64,000 bases of DNA, from positions 3,840,501-3,904,500 of the forward strand of contig NZ_CP152412.1 in NCBI RefSeq assembly GCF_038957035.1, in the 5' to 3' direction. This DNA comes from Bradyrhizobium sp. B097. Its GTDB lineage: Bacteria; Pseudomonadota; Alphaproteobacteria; Rhizobiales; Xanthobacteraceae. Below the pieces are notes generated by a model that saw only the letters and a program-made list of their open reading frames with translations, made no database searches and had not been told where the DNA came from. The translations under genes were made by a program, and so were the position numbers. Position 1 is the stretch's first letter, and every line of letters begins with the position of its first letter. Below, in pieces: positions 44,928 to 55,381 of this stretch.

Positions 44928-46672
44928 ACAAGTCACCCAACGCCATCGAATTCGTGCTCGGCGCGCTCAAGCAGGAAGGCATCAGCCATGTCTTCATGGT
45001 GCCCGGCGGATTGATCGACGGCTTCCTCACCGAGTTCGGTGACGTCACCGGCGTGAAAGCCATCGTCGCCGCCCATGAAGGCGGCGCGGGCTTCATGGCG
45101 GACGGTTACGCGCGGGCAAGCGGCAGGTTTGGCGTATGCCTCGGCATCGGCGGGCCGGGCGCGGCCAATCTGGTCGCTGCGCTCGCCAATGCCTACGCCG
45201 ACGAGTCGCCGATCCTCGCCGTCACCGGCGAAGTGCAAAGCGACTGGGAAGGCCGCGGCTCATTCCAGGACGGCAGCGGTACGGGCATGAACGACGTCGC
45301 CCTGATGCGGCCGGTGACGGCGTTCGCCCAGGAAGTGCCGGCGGTCAGTCTGCTGCCGCATCATTTGCATGTGGCCTTGCGCACCATGGTGGGGGACTCG
45401 CCGCGGCCGGTCTTCCTGAGCCTGCCGCAAGATCTGCACGAGCGGCCCGTGACCGAGGCCTACCGCCCGCTGCAATACGGCCCGGCAACGCCGCCGCGTG
45501 TGCTGGACCGGGAGACCGCGGCCGCCGCGCGAGCGTTGCTGACGGCAGGCCCGCGCATCGCCATTCTGGCCGGAAACGGCTGCGTGAGATCCGGCGCCAC
45601 AGAGGACCTCGTGCGGCTTGCCGATAGCTTCGGCATTCCGGTTGCCACCACGTTGCGCGCCAAGGGCGTCGTCCCGGAAGACCATCGCCTGTCGCTGGGC
45701 GTGTTTGGCTATGGCGGCACGCGTCATTCGACACTGGCTTTGACGCCGGACGACGACACCGGCCCCAACCCGCCGCCGGCGGCTGACATGAAGGCCGACG
45801 TGCTGTTGATCTTGGGCTCGGGCCTGAGCCAGCGGGACACCATGTCGTGGAGCCCGAACCTGCCGGCGGTCACCGTGCAGGTCGACATCGACGCTTGCGA
45901 GTTCGGTCGCGACTATGCGGTGACCGGGTCCGTGGTGGGCGACGCGCGCGAGTTTGTGCGCTGGATGTTGGACGACGAGCTCGTGCGCAGCACGCTCGCC
46001 GGCACCCGGGCGGCGCGCGACGCGTGGACCGCGCGCATACGCGCCATGCCGCGCCTGTACGATGTGGCCAACACCCGCAGCAATGCGGTGCCCATCCACC
46101 CGGCGCGCGCCGTTGCCGACCTGCGTCAGGTGGCCCCGCGCGACTGCGTGCTGCTGGTCGACTCCGGCGCGCATCGGGTCTTTGGCGGGCATTACTGGCA
46201 AAGCCATGGGCCCAGCGCCTATCTCACCGCCACCGCGATGGCGCCGATGGGCTGGGCCATTCCCGCGGCAATCGGCGCCAAGCTGGCGCGGCCGGAGCTG
46301 CCGTGTGCGGTGATCACCGGCGATGGCTGCATGCTGATGCACGGCATCGAGATCCAGACCGCGGCGCGTCACGGTCTCGCTATCGTCTACGTCGTCATCA
46401 ACAACGGCGCCCTAGGCAATGTCTACCTGCGCGCCAAGCAGATGAGCCCGGCCGCAGCCGAGCTGTCCCTGCTTCGCACCCATGACTGGGTGCAATTTGC
46501 ACGCTCGCTCGGTGCCGACGGCGTGGTGGTGGAGCAGCCCGGCGACCTGGTCGGCGCCTTCGAGCACGCCTTTCGTTCGGGCGGCACGTTCATCGTCGAT
46601 GTGCGCTGCGACCGTGACGCCACCACGCCCGTGGGCCCCTGGAACCGCGCCAAAGGCGCGTCGCTGGATTGA
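44924..46672 (+). CDS. Thiamine diphosphate-dependent enzyme (acetolactate synthase-like)
   Basis: A 582-aa three-domain ThDP enzyme. The catalytic Glu52 lies in [19 protein letters not shown], and the cofactor motif is [15 protein letters not shown]...VINNGALG near residues 466-494. The central domain is present but without clear FAD residues, so decarboxylases of 2-oxo acids are as likely as acetolactate synthase. An upstream in-frame extension is a shadow inside the oxidase gene. The preceding oxidase could supply a 2-oxo acid, making an oxidase-decarboxylase sequence plausible. That order of steps is inference. Confidence 0.88.
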   Translation: MNKSPNAIEFVLGALKQEGISHVFMVPGGLIDGFLTEFGDVTGVKAIVAAHEGGAGFMADGYARASGRFGVCLGIGGPGAANLVAALANAYADESPILAVTGEVQSDWEGRGSFQDGSGTGMNDVALMRPVTAFAQEVPAVSLLPHHLHVALRTMVGDSPRPVFLSLPQDLHERPVTEAYRPLQYGPATPPRVLDRETAAAARALLTAGPRIAILAGNGCVRSGATEDLVRLADSFGIPVATTLRAKGVVPEDHRLSLGVFGYGGTRHSTLALTPDDDTGPNPPPAADMKADVLLILGSGLSQRDTMSWSPNLPAVTVQVDIDACEFGRDYAVTGSVVGDAREFVRWMLDDELVRSTLAGTRAARDAWTARIRAMPRLYDVANTRSNAVPIHPARAVADLRQVAPRDCVLLVDSGAHRVFGGHYWQSHGPSAYLTATAMAPMGWAIPAAIGAKLARPELPCAVITGDGCMLMHGIEIQTAARHGLAIVYVVINNGALGNVYLRAKQMSPAAAELSLLRTHDWVQFARSLGADGVVVEQPGDLVGAFEHAFRSGGTFIVDVRCDRDATTPVGPWNRAKGASLD

Positions 46673-46676
46673 AGCC

Positions 46677-47219
46677 ATGGCACAATTGCCCGACCCGACG
46701 CCGGATCTGGACGACGAGGGCCGCGCCATCTACCGGCGCCTGGCCGGCCCGCGCGGCGGGCTGCATGGCATGTACCTGGCGCTGATGAACAATCCCGTGC
46801 TGGCTGAGCATATCGGCAATCTCGGCAGCTATCTGCGCTTTCATGGCCTGCTCAGCGCCGACGTGCGCGAACTCGCCATCCTGGCGACGGCGCGCGGGCT
46901 CGGCGTGGCCTATGAATGGGAGCAGCATGCGCCGATCGCTCTCGCCGCGGGCGTGCCCCAGGCGGTGGTGAACGCCTTGCAGGCTGGTGATTTCGCGGCT
47001 CCGTCGATGAGCGCTCTCTACGTCGACATTTGCAGCGCGGCCCGCCATGTCGTGGCGCAAGAGTCTCTGCCCGACCTCCTGCAGCAGCGCTTGCAACAGG
47101 CGTTGGGCTTGAAGGGCGTGGTCGAACTGGTGGCGCTGTGCGGCTTCTACCGCTGCATCGCCACCGTCGTCACTGCCTTCGACGTAGCCCTGCCCAATCC
47201 CGGACCGCCGCCGTTCTGA
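46677..47219 (+). CDS. Carboxymuconolactone decarboxylase family protein
   Basis: A 180-aa all-helical protein of the CMD/AhpD superfamily. The core is HGMYLALMNNPVLAEHIGNL near residue 31 followed by RELAILATARGLGVAYEWEQH near 64. The Y-E-W-x-x-H motif is kept, while the redox CxxC of AhpD is missing, so it belongs with the non-redox CMD-like proteins. It starts 4 bp after the ThDP enzyme stop and closes the operon. Function in this pathway is unknown. Confidence 0.85.
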   Translation: MAQLPDPTPDLDDEGRAIYRRLAGPRGGLHGMYLALMNNPVLAEHIGNLGSYLRFHGLLSADVRELAILATARGLGVAYEWEQHAPIALAAGVPQAVVNALQAGDFAAPSMSALYVDICSAARHVVAQESLPDLLQQRLQQALGLKGVVELVALCGFYRCIATVVTAFDVALPNPGPPPF

Positions 47220-47307
47220 GACGGTCCCGTACAAGCCGAAAACGTCGAACCTCGGGAGCACGTGATGGACTCCCTGAAGCGCGATGACGATTGAAGCTCA
47301 TCGGGCC

Positions 47308-47553
47308 CTAGCAGCCGCGGCAGATGCTCTTCAGCTTGCTGTTGAGCAGGCGGTCCTCTTCGTCGGAGGCCGCCTTGGTGTAAGGGTCGTCGGCGTGGCG
47401 CTTGTCGGCGGCAAATCCGCCGCCGCGACTTACGCCGCCGGCATGCATGCCGTGCAAGCCGCCGCCATGGCCGTGGCCGCCGCGCGCATCCGCCGGCGGC
47501 GTTGCGGCCGCAAGCAGGGTCAGCAGCAGCCCGACTGTTGCGATCGTCCGCAT
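47308..47553 (-). CDS. Small secreted Gly/His-rich protein
   Basis: An 81-aa protein with a strong ribosome site GAGGAGGACAAC before its ATG and a clean signal peptide (TIATVGLLLTLLAAATPPADA). The mature N-terminus is rich in Gly and His (GGHGHGGGLHGMHAGG), suggesting metal binding; the C-terminus has a Cys pair (CRGC). A longer open frame upstream on the same strand is not preceded by a ribosome site and includes the likely promoter. Family not recognised. Confidence 0.7.
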   Translation of the reverse strand: MRTIATVGLLLTLLAAATPPADARGGHGHGGGLHGMHAGGVSRGGGFAADKRHADDPYTKAASDEEDRLLNSKLKSICRGC

Positions 47554-47839
47554 GTTGTCCTCCTCGTCGCGGTAAAATACCGCAGACGCTGCGGCAAATC
47601 GGTGTCGGCCAACTTCACAATTTCGCGTGGCGGCAATCGGCCCGATACGCGCGGCCGGTTCCCGAAGGACCCGGGCCGCTGCGCCACACGGGGATGGCTT
47701 CATGCCGACAATGCAGTGCTCGCGGCAGCAAAATGGTGTATCCGCAAGCTCTGGCGCGCTCAGGAGACGGGCAGGAAACGGGCAAGACACGGTCCGGCGC
47801 CGGATAATCAAGATTTAGCAAGATTTCGGAGGAACGTTC

Positions 47840-49066
47840 ATGTCGGCTCTGCCACTTTCGGGCATCAAGATTCTCGACCTGACGCGGGTGCTCGCGGGCC
47901 CGCTGTCGGCCCAGATGCTGGCGGATCTCGGCGCCGAGGTGATCAAGATCGAGCGGCCCGGCGGCGGCGACGACGCCCGCGCCTTTGGCCCGCCTTATCT
48001 CGCCGATCCCGAAGGCAAGGCGAACAACAACAATTCGTTCTACCTCTGCGCCAACCGCAACAAGAAGTCGGTCACCGTCAACATCGCCAAGCCCGAGGGG
48101 CAGGCGATCATCCGCGAACTGGCCAAGTCGGTCGACGTAATGATGGAGAACTACAAGGTCGGCGATCTCAAGCGCTACGGCCTCGACTACGACACCATCA
48201 AGCAGCTCAACCCCGGCATCATCTATTGTTCGGTCACCGGCTTCGGCCAGACCGGCCCGTACGCCACGCGCGCCGGCTATGACGCGATCCTGCAGGCGAT
48301 GGGCGGCCTGATGAGCGTCACCGGCCATATCGACGGCGAGCCGGGCGCGGGCCCGATGAAGGTCGGCCCCTCGATCGTCGACTACATGACCGGCATGAAC
48401 ACCTCGATCGGAATTCTGTCGGCGCTCTACCATCGCGACGCCAACAACGGCGAAGGGCAGCATGTCGACGTCTGCCTGTTCGACACGGTGATCGCCTCGC
48501 TGTCGCATTGGCTGCAGATTTATCTCGTCAACGGCAACATGCCGCCGCGCCGCGGCACCTGGGGCAATGGCGGCATGCCGGCCGGCGTGTTCCGCTGCAC
48601 CGACGGCGAATTGATGCTGGTGGTCGGCAATGACGGCCAGTTCCAGCGCACCTGCGCCGTGCTCGGCGAACCCGAGCTCGCCAACGACAAGCGCTTCGTC
48701 AAGAACAACGACCGCGTCGTACACGGCAAGGAGATCATGGCGATCTTCGCCGGCCTGTTCCTGAAGCATCCGGTCGCCTACTGGCTGGACAAGCTCGAGG
48801 AGGCCGGCGTGCCGTCCGGCCCGATCAACAATTTCGAGCAGGTGTTCAGCGATCCGCACGTGCAGTCGCGCGGCATGCGGGTGAGGGTCGATCACCCCTT
48901 CGAGCCGAACCTGTCGCTGATCCGCAATGCGCTGACCTTCTCGGGCACGCCGATCACCGACTACCGCGCCCCGCCGCTGTTAGGTGCCGACACCAAGGAC
49001 GTGCTGGCGACCATCGGCTACGACGACGCCAAGGTCGAAGGACTGAAGGCGCAGGGGATTCTGTAG
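47840..49066 (+). CDS. CaiB/BaiF family CoA transferase
   Basis: A 408-aa family III CoA transferase. Typical segments are LPLSGIKILDLTRVLAGP at the start, GAEVIKIERPGGGDDAR near residue 33, and GPSIVDYMTGMNTS near 175, which carries the catalytic Asp. The ribosome site is GGAGGAACGTTC. It moves CoA between carboxylic acids; the acceptor cannot be named. It stands alone, followed by repeat sequence and an insertion element. Confidence 0.92.
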   Translation: MSALPLSGIKILDLTRVLAGPLSAQMLADLGAEVIKIERPGGGDDARAFGPPYLADPEGKANNNNSFYLCANRNKKSVTVNIAKPEGQAIIRELAKSVDVMMENYKVGDLKRYGLDYDTIKQLNPGIIYCSVTGFGQTGPYATRAGYDAILQAMGGLMSVTGHIDGEPGAGPMKVGPSIVDYMTGMNTSIGILSALYHRDANNGEGQHVDVCLFDTVIASLSHWLQIYLVNGNMPPRRGTWGNGGMPAGVFRCTDGELMLVVGNDGQFQRTCAVLGEPELANDKRFVKNNDRVVHGKEIMAIFAGLFLKHPVAYWLDKLEEAGVPSGPINNFEQVFSDPHVQSRGMRVRVDHPFEPNLSLIRNALTFSGTPITDYRAPPLLGADTKDVLATIGYDDAKVEGLKAQGIL

Positions 49067-49195
49067 GCGCACGCTGGGGCCACGCGGGCGGTCCGCTCTT
49101 CCCGTCATCCTGAGGTGCGAGCGGAGCGAGCCTCGAAGGATGAATCGGCCACCGGCCGGGCCGTGCATCCTTCGAGACGCGCTTCGCGCTCCTCA

Positions 49196-50128
49196 GAGTC
49201 TGACTCCAAATGAGCTGAGTATTTTCAGGGCGTAGCGAGGCGTCGGGTCAAGAGTCTGAGATGGGCTACGAGGAGCCAGGCGACCTCAGTTGAGGCGGAG
49301 CCCTCGAAATCTCTGGAGAGGCGGCGACACCTGCCGAACCACGCGAAGGTGCGCTCGACGACCCAGCGTCGTGGTAAGAGCTGGAAGCCTTTGACCCCAG
49401 GCGGCCGCTGAACGATCTCAATGGTCCATGGCCCGCAATGGGAGAGCGCGCCAACAAGCTGCTTTCCGCGATAAACCCGGTCAGCAAAGACATGACGCAG
49501 CTTCGGAAAGCGCTCTCGCACGCGCTCCAGTAAGGGGACTGCACCATGCACGTCCTGAACATTGGCTGGGTGAACGTGGACGGCCAGCAAGAGACCGTTG
49601 GTATCGGTGACGATGTGCCGCTTACGTCCGTTAACACGTTTGCCCGGATCGAAGCCGCGCGGGCCGCCGGCTTGTGTCGTCGAAGCGCTCTGACTGTCGA
49701 TGACGGCCGCCGTCGGTGTCGGCTTGCGGCCGAGTTTGCGCCGTGCCTGTCGGACCAGAGCCTTCACGATCCTGTGCCATCGGCGAGTATCGCGCCAAGT
49801 ATAGAAATAACCTTGCACCGTCGAGTACGGCGGGAACTCCCGCGGCAGAGCGCGCCATTGGCAGCCGGTGGACAGAATGAACAAAATGGCCTCGACCACC
49901 TTGCGCAGATCAACCTTCCGCGGGCGGCCCAATCGACGCCGACCCGGCAACTTCCTGGCTATCAGACGCCACTCCGCGTCGGTCATGTCGCTTGCATAGC
50001 GCAGTCCGTTCCGCAGATACTGAGCACGAGTGATTTTGGTCCATGGCATGGTGCACTCCCTCGAATCTTTGCAAATCCGAAGGAATCACAGCCGACTGAA
50101 ATCACTCACTGCTTTTTCGGTCAGGCTC
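49196..50128 (-). mobile_element. IS5-family insertion sequence with complete ends
   Basis: The element of about 933 bp carries one transposase gene. Imperfect terminal inverted repeats of about 33 bp match at 24 positions: left end GAGTCTGACTCCAAA (from 49196), right end, read inward on the minus strand, GAGCCTGACCGAAAA (from 50128), both running to a shared TTTCAG. It is flanked by a direct TCA duplication (49193-49195 and 50129-50131), which fits the TNA target of one IS5 subgroup. It looks complete and recently inserted. Confidence 0.85.
49225..50049 (-). CDS. IS5-family transposase
   Basis: A 274-aa DDE transposase. The N-terminal domain has MTDAEWRLIARKLPG. The catalytic residues are the Asp in AAVIDSQSAST near residue 118, the Asp in HVFADRVYRG near 190, and the Glu in RRWVVERTFAWFGRCRRLSRD near 231 with the usual Y/R-rich surroundings. 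One frame covers the whole protein without a frameshift, so it is probably active. A long open frame on the opposite strand is a shadow. Confidence 0.92.
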   Translation of the reverse strand: MPWTKITRAQYLRNGLRYASDMTDAEWRLIARKLPGRRRLGRPRKVDLRKVVEAILFILSTGCQWRALPREFPPYSTVQGYFYTWRDTRRWHRIVKALVRQARRKLGRKPTPTAAVIDSQSASTTQAGGPRGFDPGKRVNGRKRHIVTDTNGLLLAVHVHPANVQDVHGAVPLLERVRERFPKLRHVFADRVYRGKQLVGALSHCGPWTIEIVQRPPGVKGFQLLPRRWVVERTFAWFGRCRRLSRDFEGSASTEVAWLLVAHLRLLTRRLATP

Positions 50129-50244
50129 TCAGGATGACGGGGAGAGGGCTGTCTGGTCGGCTACAACACTTCGACCGATATCGAAGCATTCTTGACACGA
50201 GCCTGCTAGATTGGCGCCATCGATCCCTATCGAAGGTGCCAATC

Positions 50245-50640
50245 ATGAAACGGGAAGTGGTCCGCGTCGAACCGATCTCAAGCTGGCTGGAGCGCTGGCA
50301 GGCGCCGGCATCGGTGGTCACGCGCGCCGGCAACATGATCTTCGTGTCAGGCCTGCCGCCGTTCGATCCGGCAACCGGCGAGATCGCCGCCGGGGCCTCG
50401 ATCGAGCGGCAGAGCGAGCTGGTGATGGAGCAGCTCAGGCGGTGCCTGGAGGCTGCCGGCGCGTCGTTCGACAACGTGATGAAGTGCAACATCTTCTGCA
50501 CCTCGGCAAAACACTTCGCCACCTTCAACGCGATCTACCGGAAGTACTTCGCGGATGATCTGCCGGCGCGGATCTTCGTCTGCATCCCGGAATGGACCGG
50601 GCCGTTCGACATCGAGATCGACTGTATCGCGATGGTGTAG
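50245..50640 (+). CDS. RidA/YjgF family protein
   Basis: A 131-aa protein of the Rid family, which hydrolyses reactive enamine/imine intermediates. The core includes [20 protein letters not shown] near residue 25 and [19 protein letters not shown] near 66; the conserved Arg of true RidA is in [10 protein letters not shown] near 113. The start is the ATG after a weak GAAGG. A longer in-frame reading runs back through the transposase and is not real. It converges on the TetR gene. Confidence 0.87.
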   Translation: MKREVVRVEPISSWLERWQAPASVVTRAGNMIFVSGLPPFDPATGEIAAGASIERQSELVMEQLRRCLEAAGASFDNVMKCNIFCTSAKHFATFNAIYRKYFADDLPARIFVCIPEWTGPFDIEIDCIAMV

Positions 50641-50651
50641 CGCGGAAAGTC

Positions 50652-51341
50652 TTACAGATCCTGCCGCGTCAGCCGGCCGTGCACCACGACCGGCCGCAGC
50701 GCCGGCTTGCTCGGCACGTCGCCCATCGTCAGCGCCATCACCGAGACCGTGACCACGCGATCGATGATGGCGCGGACGTCGTCGAGATCGCATTTGCCTT
50801 CCGACAGCCGCAGCAGGCGTTCCTTTTCGCGGATGGTGTGGTGCGCCATCGCGAGCGCGAAGTGCAGGCCCCAGTACAGTTCGGTGTCGTCACGGCCGGG
50901 CATCGCGCGGCGCATCGCGGCGGCGAATTTGCGCAAGTGATCGACCTCGCGGTTCTTGATGCGGCGGATCGGCGGCACCGATTCGATCGAGGCGCGGATC
51001 ATGAAGCGCGCCGCGGTCGAGCCCTCGCGATCGGGCCCAAGGCAGCCGCGCAAAGTGGGGCCGACGAGGGCGCGCATGATGTCCTCGATCGAGGCGCGTC
51101 CGCCGCCATTTTCCTCCGCCGCCTTCAATTCATTGAGACGTTCGCGGTTGGTCTGGATGCTGCGGGTGACGAACAGCTCCGCGATCAATTCGTCCTTGGA
51201 GCCGAAATGATAGTTCACCGCCGCGAGGTTGACGTTCGCCTCCGCGACGATGTCGCGCAGCGTGACGTCGCCGAAGCCGCGGTCGGCATAGAGCCGCTCG
51301 GCGGCGGCGAGAATGGCGGATCGGGTCTGGTCGCTGGCCAT
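50652..51341 (-). CDS. TetR/AcrR family transcriptional regulator
   Basis: A 229-aa repressor. The DNA-binding helix-turn-helix is at residues about 10-55 ([20 protein letters not shown], then [20 protein letters not shown]). The C-terminal half is a CerR-like ligand domain. It diverges from the acyl-CoA dehydrogenase gene across a 276-bp gap and probably represses it; the gap shows no clear gene and no obvious long palindrome. Confidence 0.92.
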   Translation of the reverse strand: MASDQTRSAILAAAERLYADRGFGDVTLRDIVAEANVNLAAVNYHFGSKDELIAELFVTRSIQTNRERLNELKAAEENGGGRASIEDIMRALVGPTLRGCLGPDREGSTAARFMIRASIESVPPIRRIKNREVDHLRKFAAAMRRAMPGRDDTELYWGLHFALAMAHHTIREKERLLRLSEGKCDLDDVRAIIDRVVTVSVMALTMGDVPSKPALRPVVVHGRLTRQDL

Positions 51342-51617
51342 GGTCTTGAGCCTTTCCGTTATTCCGCGGTGCGCCGGGGAATGACGAAGACGACGGGGAG
51401 TTGCATTTCAAACATTTGTATGAAACTATCGTTTGAAGAGCCGGAAATGTCAATCCGCAGATCGCGGGGCGGCGTTCCGGCACACCACCGCCGCCGTTTC
51501 CGTGAACGCCCTTGCGGGCCGCGGAGGCGGGGTCAACAATGTTGCCCAAACCGGCCAAGGCCCAGTTCCGCGGCCCCAGTGCAAAGCCCAAGTCTAGGAA
51601 GAAACGAGGAGCGTCCC

Positions 51618-52850
<1,233 letters not shown>

Positions 52851-52907
52851 GCATGATGCGGAACGCATGGCGTTCGCGCTGACATCGTGCTCAGAATGAA
52901 AAAGAGA

Positions 52908-52933
52908 AATCAGGCTGGCGTGCCAGCCTGATT
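52908..52933. terminator. Hairpin between acyl-CoA dehydrogenase and phosphotransferase genes
   Basis: A 12-bp inverted repeat, AATCAGGCTGGC / GCCAGCCTGATT, separated by two bases, lies in the 134-bp gap. The loop opens to about six bases. No T run follows, so it may only lower downstream expression. Confidence 0.55.
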
Positions 52934-52984
52934 GAAGGAGCGTCCGACGGCGCTCCCCAAAAACTGAATTGAGGGAGCGTCATC

Positions 52985-54043
52985 GTGGCGGACGGCGTCA
53001 GGAAAGACGAAGAATTTTCCGGCACAAGGGAAGTCGAGGAGCGCCATCGTATCAACCAGGCGAACCTCGCGGCCTGGATGCAGGAACACGTCGAGGGCTA
53101 TCTGGGCCCGCTCAAGGTCCTGCAGTTCAAGGGTGGCCAGTCCAACCCGACCTACAAGCTCGAAACCCCCGGCCGCAACTATGTGATGCGCCGCCGTCCG
53201 TTCGGTAAATTGTTGCCGTCGGCCCATGCGGTGGATCGCGAGTTCCGCGTCATCGCGGCGCTCGGCAAGCAGAATTTCCCGGTCGCGAAAGCCTACGCGC
53301 TGTGCACCGACGATGCGGTGGTCGGCTCGGCCTTCTACGTCATGTCGATGGAGGAGGGGCGGGTGTTCTGGGACCCGACGCTGCCGAGCCAGCAGCCCGA
53401 CGCGCGCCGCAAGATCTTCACCAGCAAGATCGAGACGCTGGCGAAGCTGCACATGCTCGATCCCGAAAAGATCGGCCTCGGCGATTTCGGCAAGCCCGGC
53501 AATTATTTTGCGCGCCAGGTCGACCGCTGGACCAAGCAGTATCGCGCGTCCGAGACGCAGCACATTCCCGAATTCGAGAAGCTCGCGGAGTGGCTGCCGA
53601 AGACGGTGCCGGAGCAGAAGCGCGTCTCGGTCGTGCACGGCGACTATCGCCTCGACAACATGATCTTCCACGCCACCGAGCCGCGGGTGCAGGCGGTGCT
53701 TGACTGGGAATTGTCGACGCTCGGCGATCCCATGGCCGACTTCACCTATCTGCTGATGCAGTGGACCATGCCGGGCCTCGCCAATGCCGACCTCAAGGCG
53801 CTGAACATTCCGAGCCAGGACGAGGCGGCGCAGATCTACTGCGACGTCACCGGCATGGCTGTGCCGGATCTGAACTGGTACTTCTCCTACAATCTGTTCC
53901 GCCTCGCCGGCATCACGCAGGGCATTGCGGGCCGGGTCCGCGACGGCACCGCCGCGAATGCCAAGGCCCTCGAGTCGGCCAAGCGCACCGTGCCGCTGTC
54001 GCAGGCGTCCTGGGAATACGCGCAGAAGGCCGGCGCAACCTGA
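52985..54043 (+). CDS. Phosphotransferase family protein (ACAD10/11 kinase-like)
   Basis: A 352-aa protein with the APH kinase fold. It has the ATP loop FKGGQSNPTYKLET near residue 48, the catalytic loop VVHGDYRLDNMIFH near 219 and the metal site AVLDWELSTLGDPMAD near 238, all intact. It starts with GTG after GAGGGAGCG. The pair with the acyl-CoA dehydrogenase upstream is the split form of ACAD10/11, suggesting phosphorylation of a hydroxyacyl-CoA. It has no similarity in context to antibiotic resistance genes. Confidence 0.88.
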   Translation: MADGVRKDEEFSGTREVEERHRINQANLAAWMQEHVEGYLGPLKVLQFKGGQSNPTYKLETPGRNYVMRRRPFGKLLPSAHAVDREFRVIAALGKQNFPVAKAYALCTDDAVVGSAFYVMSMEEGRVFWDPTLPSQQPDARRKIFTSKIETLAKLHMLDPEKIGLGDFGKPGNYFARQVDRWTKQYRASETQHIPEFEKLAEWLPKTVPEQKRVSVVHGDYRLDNMIFHATEPRVQAVLDWELSTLGDPMADFTYLLMQWTMPGLANADLKALNIPSQDEAAQIYCDVTGMAVPDLNWYFSYNLFRLAGITQGIAGRVRDGTAANAKALESAKRTVPLSQASWEYAQKAGAT

Positions 54044-54099
54044 TCCGAGAAACGCGGCGCGATCCCCCAGGGTTCGCGCCGCTTCTGCTTCCGCCTTAC

Positions 54100-54240
54100 C
54101 TCGCCCCGCTTGCGGGGAGAGGTCGGATCGCATCGCAAGATGCGATCCGGGTGAGGGGGAGTCTCCGCGAGTCCATATCTCACCGAATTTGCGGAAGCAG
54201 CCCCTCACCCCAACCCTCTCCCCGCAAGAGCGGGGCGAGG
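54100..54240. repeat. Intergenic REP-like inverted repeat
   Basis: Arms beginning CTCGCCCCGCTTGCGGGGAG (54100-54122) and CCTCTCCCCGCAAGAGCGGG (about 54215-54239) are reverse complements with a 2-base indel. An inner pair GGATCGCAT / ATGCGATCC lies between them. The stretch 54044-54374 holds this repeat and no gene. The type is common between genes in this group of bacteria. Confidence 0.75.
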
Positions 54241-54374
54241 GAGCAAAATCGCGCCGCTTCTGCGTGGTGCGGCATGTTTCCGCATTGTAGCCATCTGTGA
54301 CTTGAGTTCGCGGCGCCGCTTTGGCAAGTCAGTCCGGTCAACGCCCGCCCTGGTCCTGATCGGACATTTTCACT

Positions 54375-55289
54375 TTGCCCCTTTCCCCGAATCTTCGCGG
54401 CAGCCTGTTCATGGCTGCGGCCATGGCCAGCTTCACGGCCAACGACGCCATCACCAAGGCGGTGTCGGCGGAGCTCAACATCGGGGAGATCCTGCTGGTC
54501 CGCGGCCTGGTCGCGATGGTGCTGGTCGCAGCACTTGCCTGGTACCGCGACGCGTTCCGCAGCCTTGGCGCACTGCTGATCTGGCCGGTCGGACTGCGCG
54601 TGATGGGCGAGATCGGCGGCACGCTGACCTATCTCTCGGCGATTTCGCAGATCCCGCTCGCCAATGCGTCGGCGATCTTCCAGGCGCTGCCGCTCGTCAT
54701 CACGCTGGGCGCGGCGCTGGTGTTCGGCGAGCCGGTCGGCTGGCGGCGCTGGCTTGCGATCGCCGCCGGCTTCATCGGTGTGCTGGTCATCGTGCGGCCG
54801 GGGGCGGAGGGCTTCAGCCAGGCCTCACTCTTGGCGCTGGCGTCGGTCGGCTTCTGCGCGGTGCGCGATCTCGCCACCCGCCGCATTCCGAAGGCGCTGC
54901 CGACCGTGTTCATCACGCTGCTCACCACCGTGACGGTGACGACGGCCGGCGCTGCCGTTCTGGTCCCGCTCGGCGGCTGGAAGCCGCCGTCGGGCCACGC
55001 CCTCGGCCTGCTCACATTCGCCGCGGTGCTGATCCTGATCGGCTACCAATGCATCATCGTGTCGCTGCGCACGGGCGACATCTCGGCGGTGGCGCCGTTC
55101 CGTTACTCCGCATTGCTGTGGGCGATGCTGCTCGGCTATCTCGCCTTCGGCCACCGGCCCGATGTTCAGATGCTCGCGGGCGCTGCGATCATCGTCGCCT
55201 CCGGCCTCTATGCCTTCTACCGCGAGCGCAAGCGCGACAAGCTCCGCCCCGCCGCGACGGGGCCGGGCCTGCCGCCGGATGGGTTGTGA
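54375..55289 (+). CDS. DMT superfamily (EamA) transporter
   Basis: A 304-aa membrane protein with ten hydrophobic segments in two EamA repeats (residues about 10-140 and 150-285). Recognisable is FTANDAITKAVSAELNIGEI near residue 20. Such proteins usually export amino acids or small metabolites. The TTG start keeps the N-terminal PLSPNLRG segment; an ATG 12 codons later is the alternative. It converges on an SDR gene. Confidence 0.87.
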   Translation: MPLSPNLRGSLFMAAAMASFTANDAITKAVSAELNIGEILLVRGLVAMVLVAALAWYRDAFRSLGALLIWPVGLRVMGEIGGTLTYLSAISQIPLANASAIFQALPLVITLGAALVFGEPVGWRRWLAIAAGFIGVLVIVRPGAEGFSQASLLALASVGFCAVRDLATRRIPKALPTVFITLLTTVTVTTAGAAVLVPLGGWKPPSGHALGLLTFAAVLILIGYQCIIVSLRTGDISAVAPFRYSALLWAMLLGYLAFGHRPDVQMLAGAAIIVASGLYAFYRERKRDKLRPAATGPGLPPDGL

Positions 55290-55295
55290 AGATTT

Positions 55296-55330
55296 GTAGG
55301 GCGGATTTCGCGCAGCGTCATCCGCCCTAC
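55296..55330. terminator. Inverted repeat between convergent genes
   Basis: GTAGGGCGGAT and ATCCGCCCTAC form a perfect 11-bp stem around a 13-base loop, just after the transporter gene and before the convergent SDR stop. It could act as a terminator for both; it also resembles the GTAGGGCGGAT-type dispersed repeats of this genus. Confidence 0.55.
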
Positions 55331-55381
55331 GGCTATCGCAGGTTCAAGGCCCGATACCCGGGCATGACGAAAACAACCGCC

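Larger units (their letters stand above)
49102..50140. repeat. Intergenic palindromic repeat split by an IS element
   Basis: The left part (49102-49195) begins CCGTCATCCTGAGGTGCGAG and folds back on CATCCTTCGAGACGC...GCGCTCCTCA. Its last bases are found after the insertion element at 50132-50140 (GGATGACGG). Joining 49195 to 50132 restores the closed palindrome CTCCTCAGGATGACGG. This is a REP-like element of a type I associate with Bradyrhizobiaceae genomes. Confidence 0.75.

Noticed and set aside
49546..50640. 364-aa plus-strand reading of the RidA gene
   Set aside because: The front part is antisense to the transposase and crosses the IS end; the RidA fold begins at 50245.
52985..54043. 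Aminoglycoside resistance gene
   Set aside because: The APH fold is shared with many metabolic kinases, and pairing with an acyl-CoA dehydrogenase points to ACAD10/11-like function.
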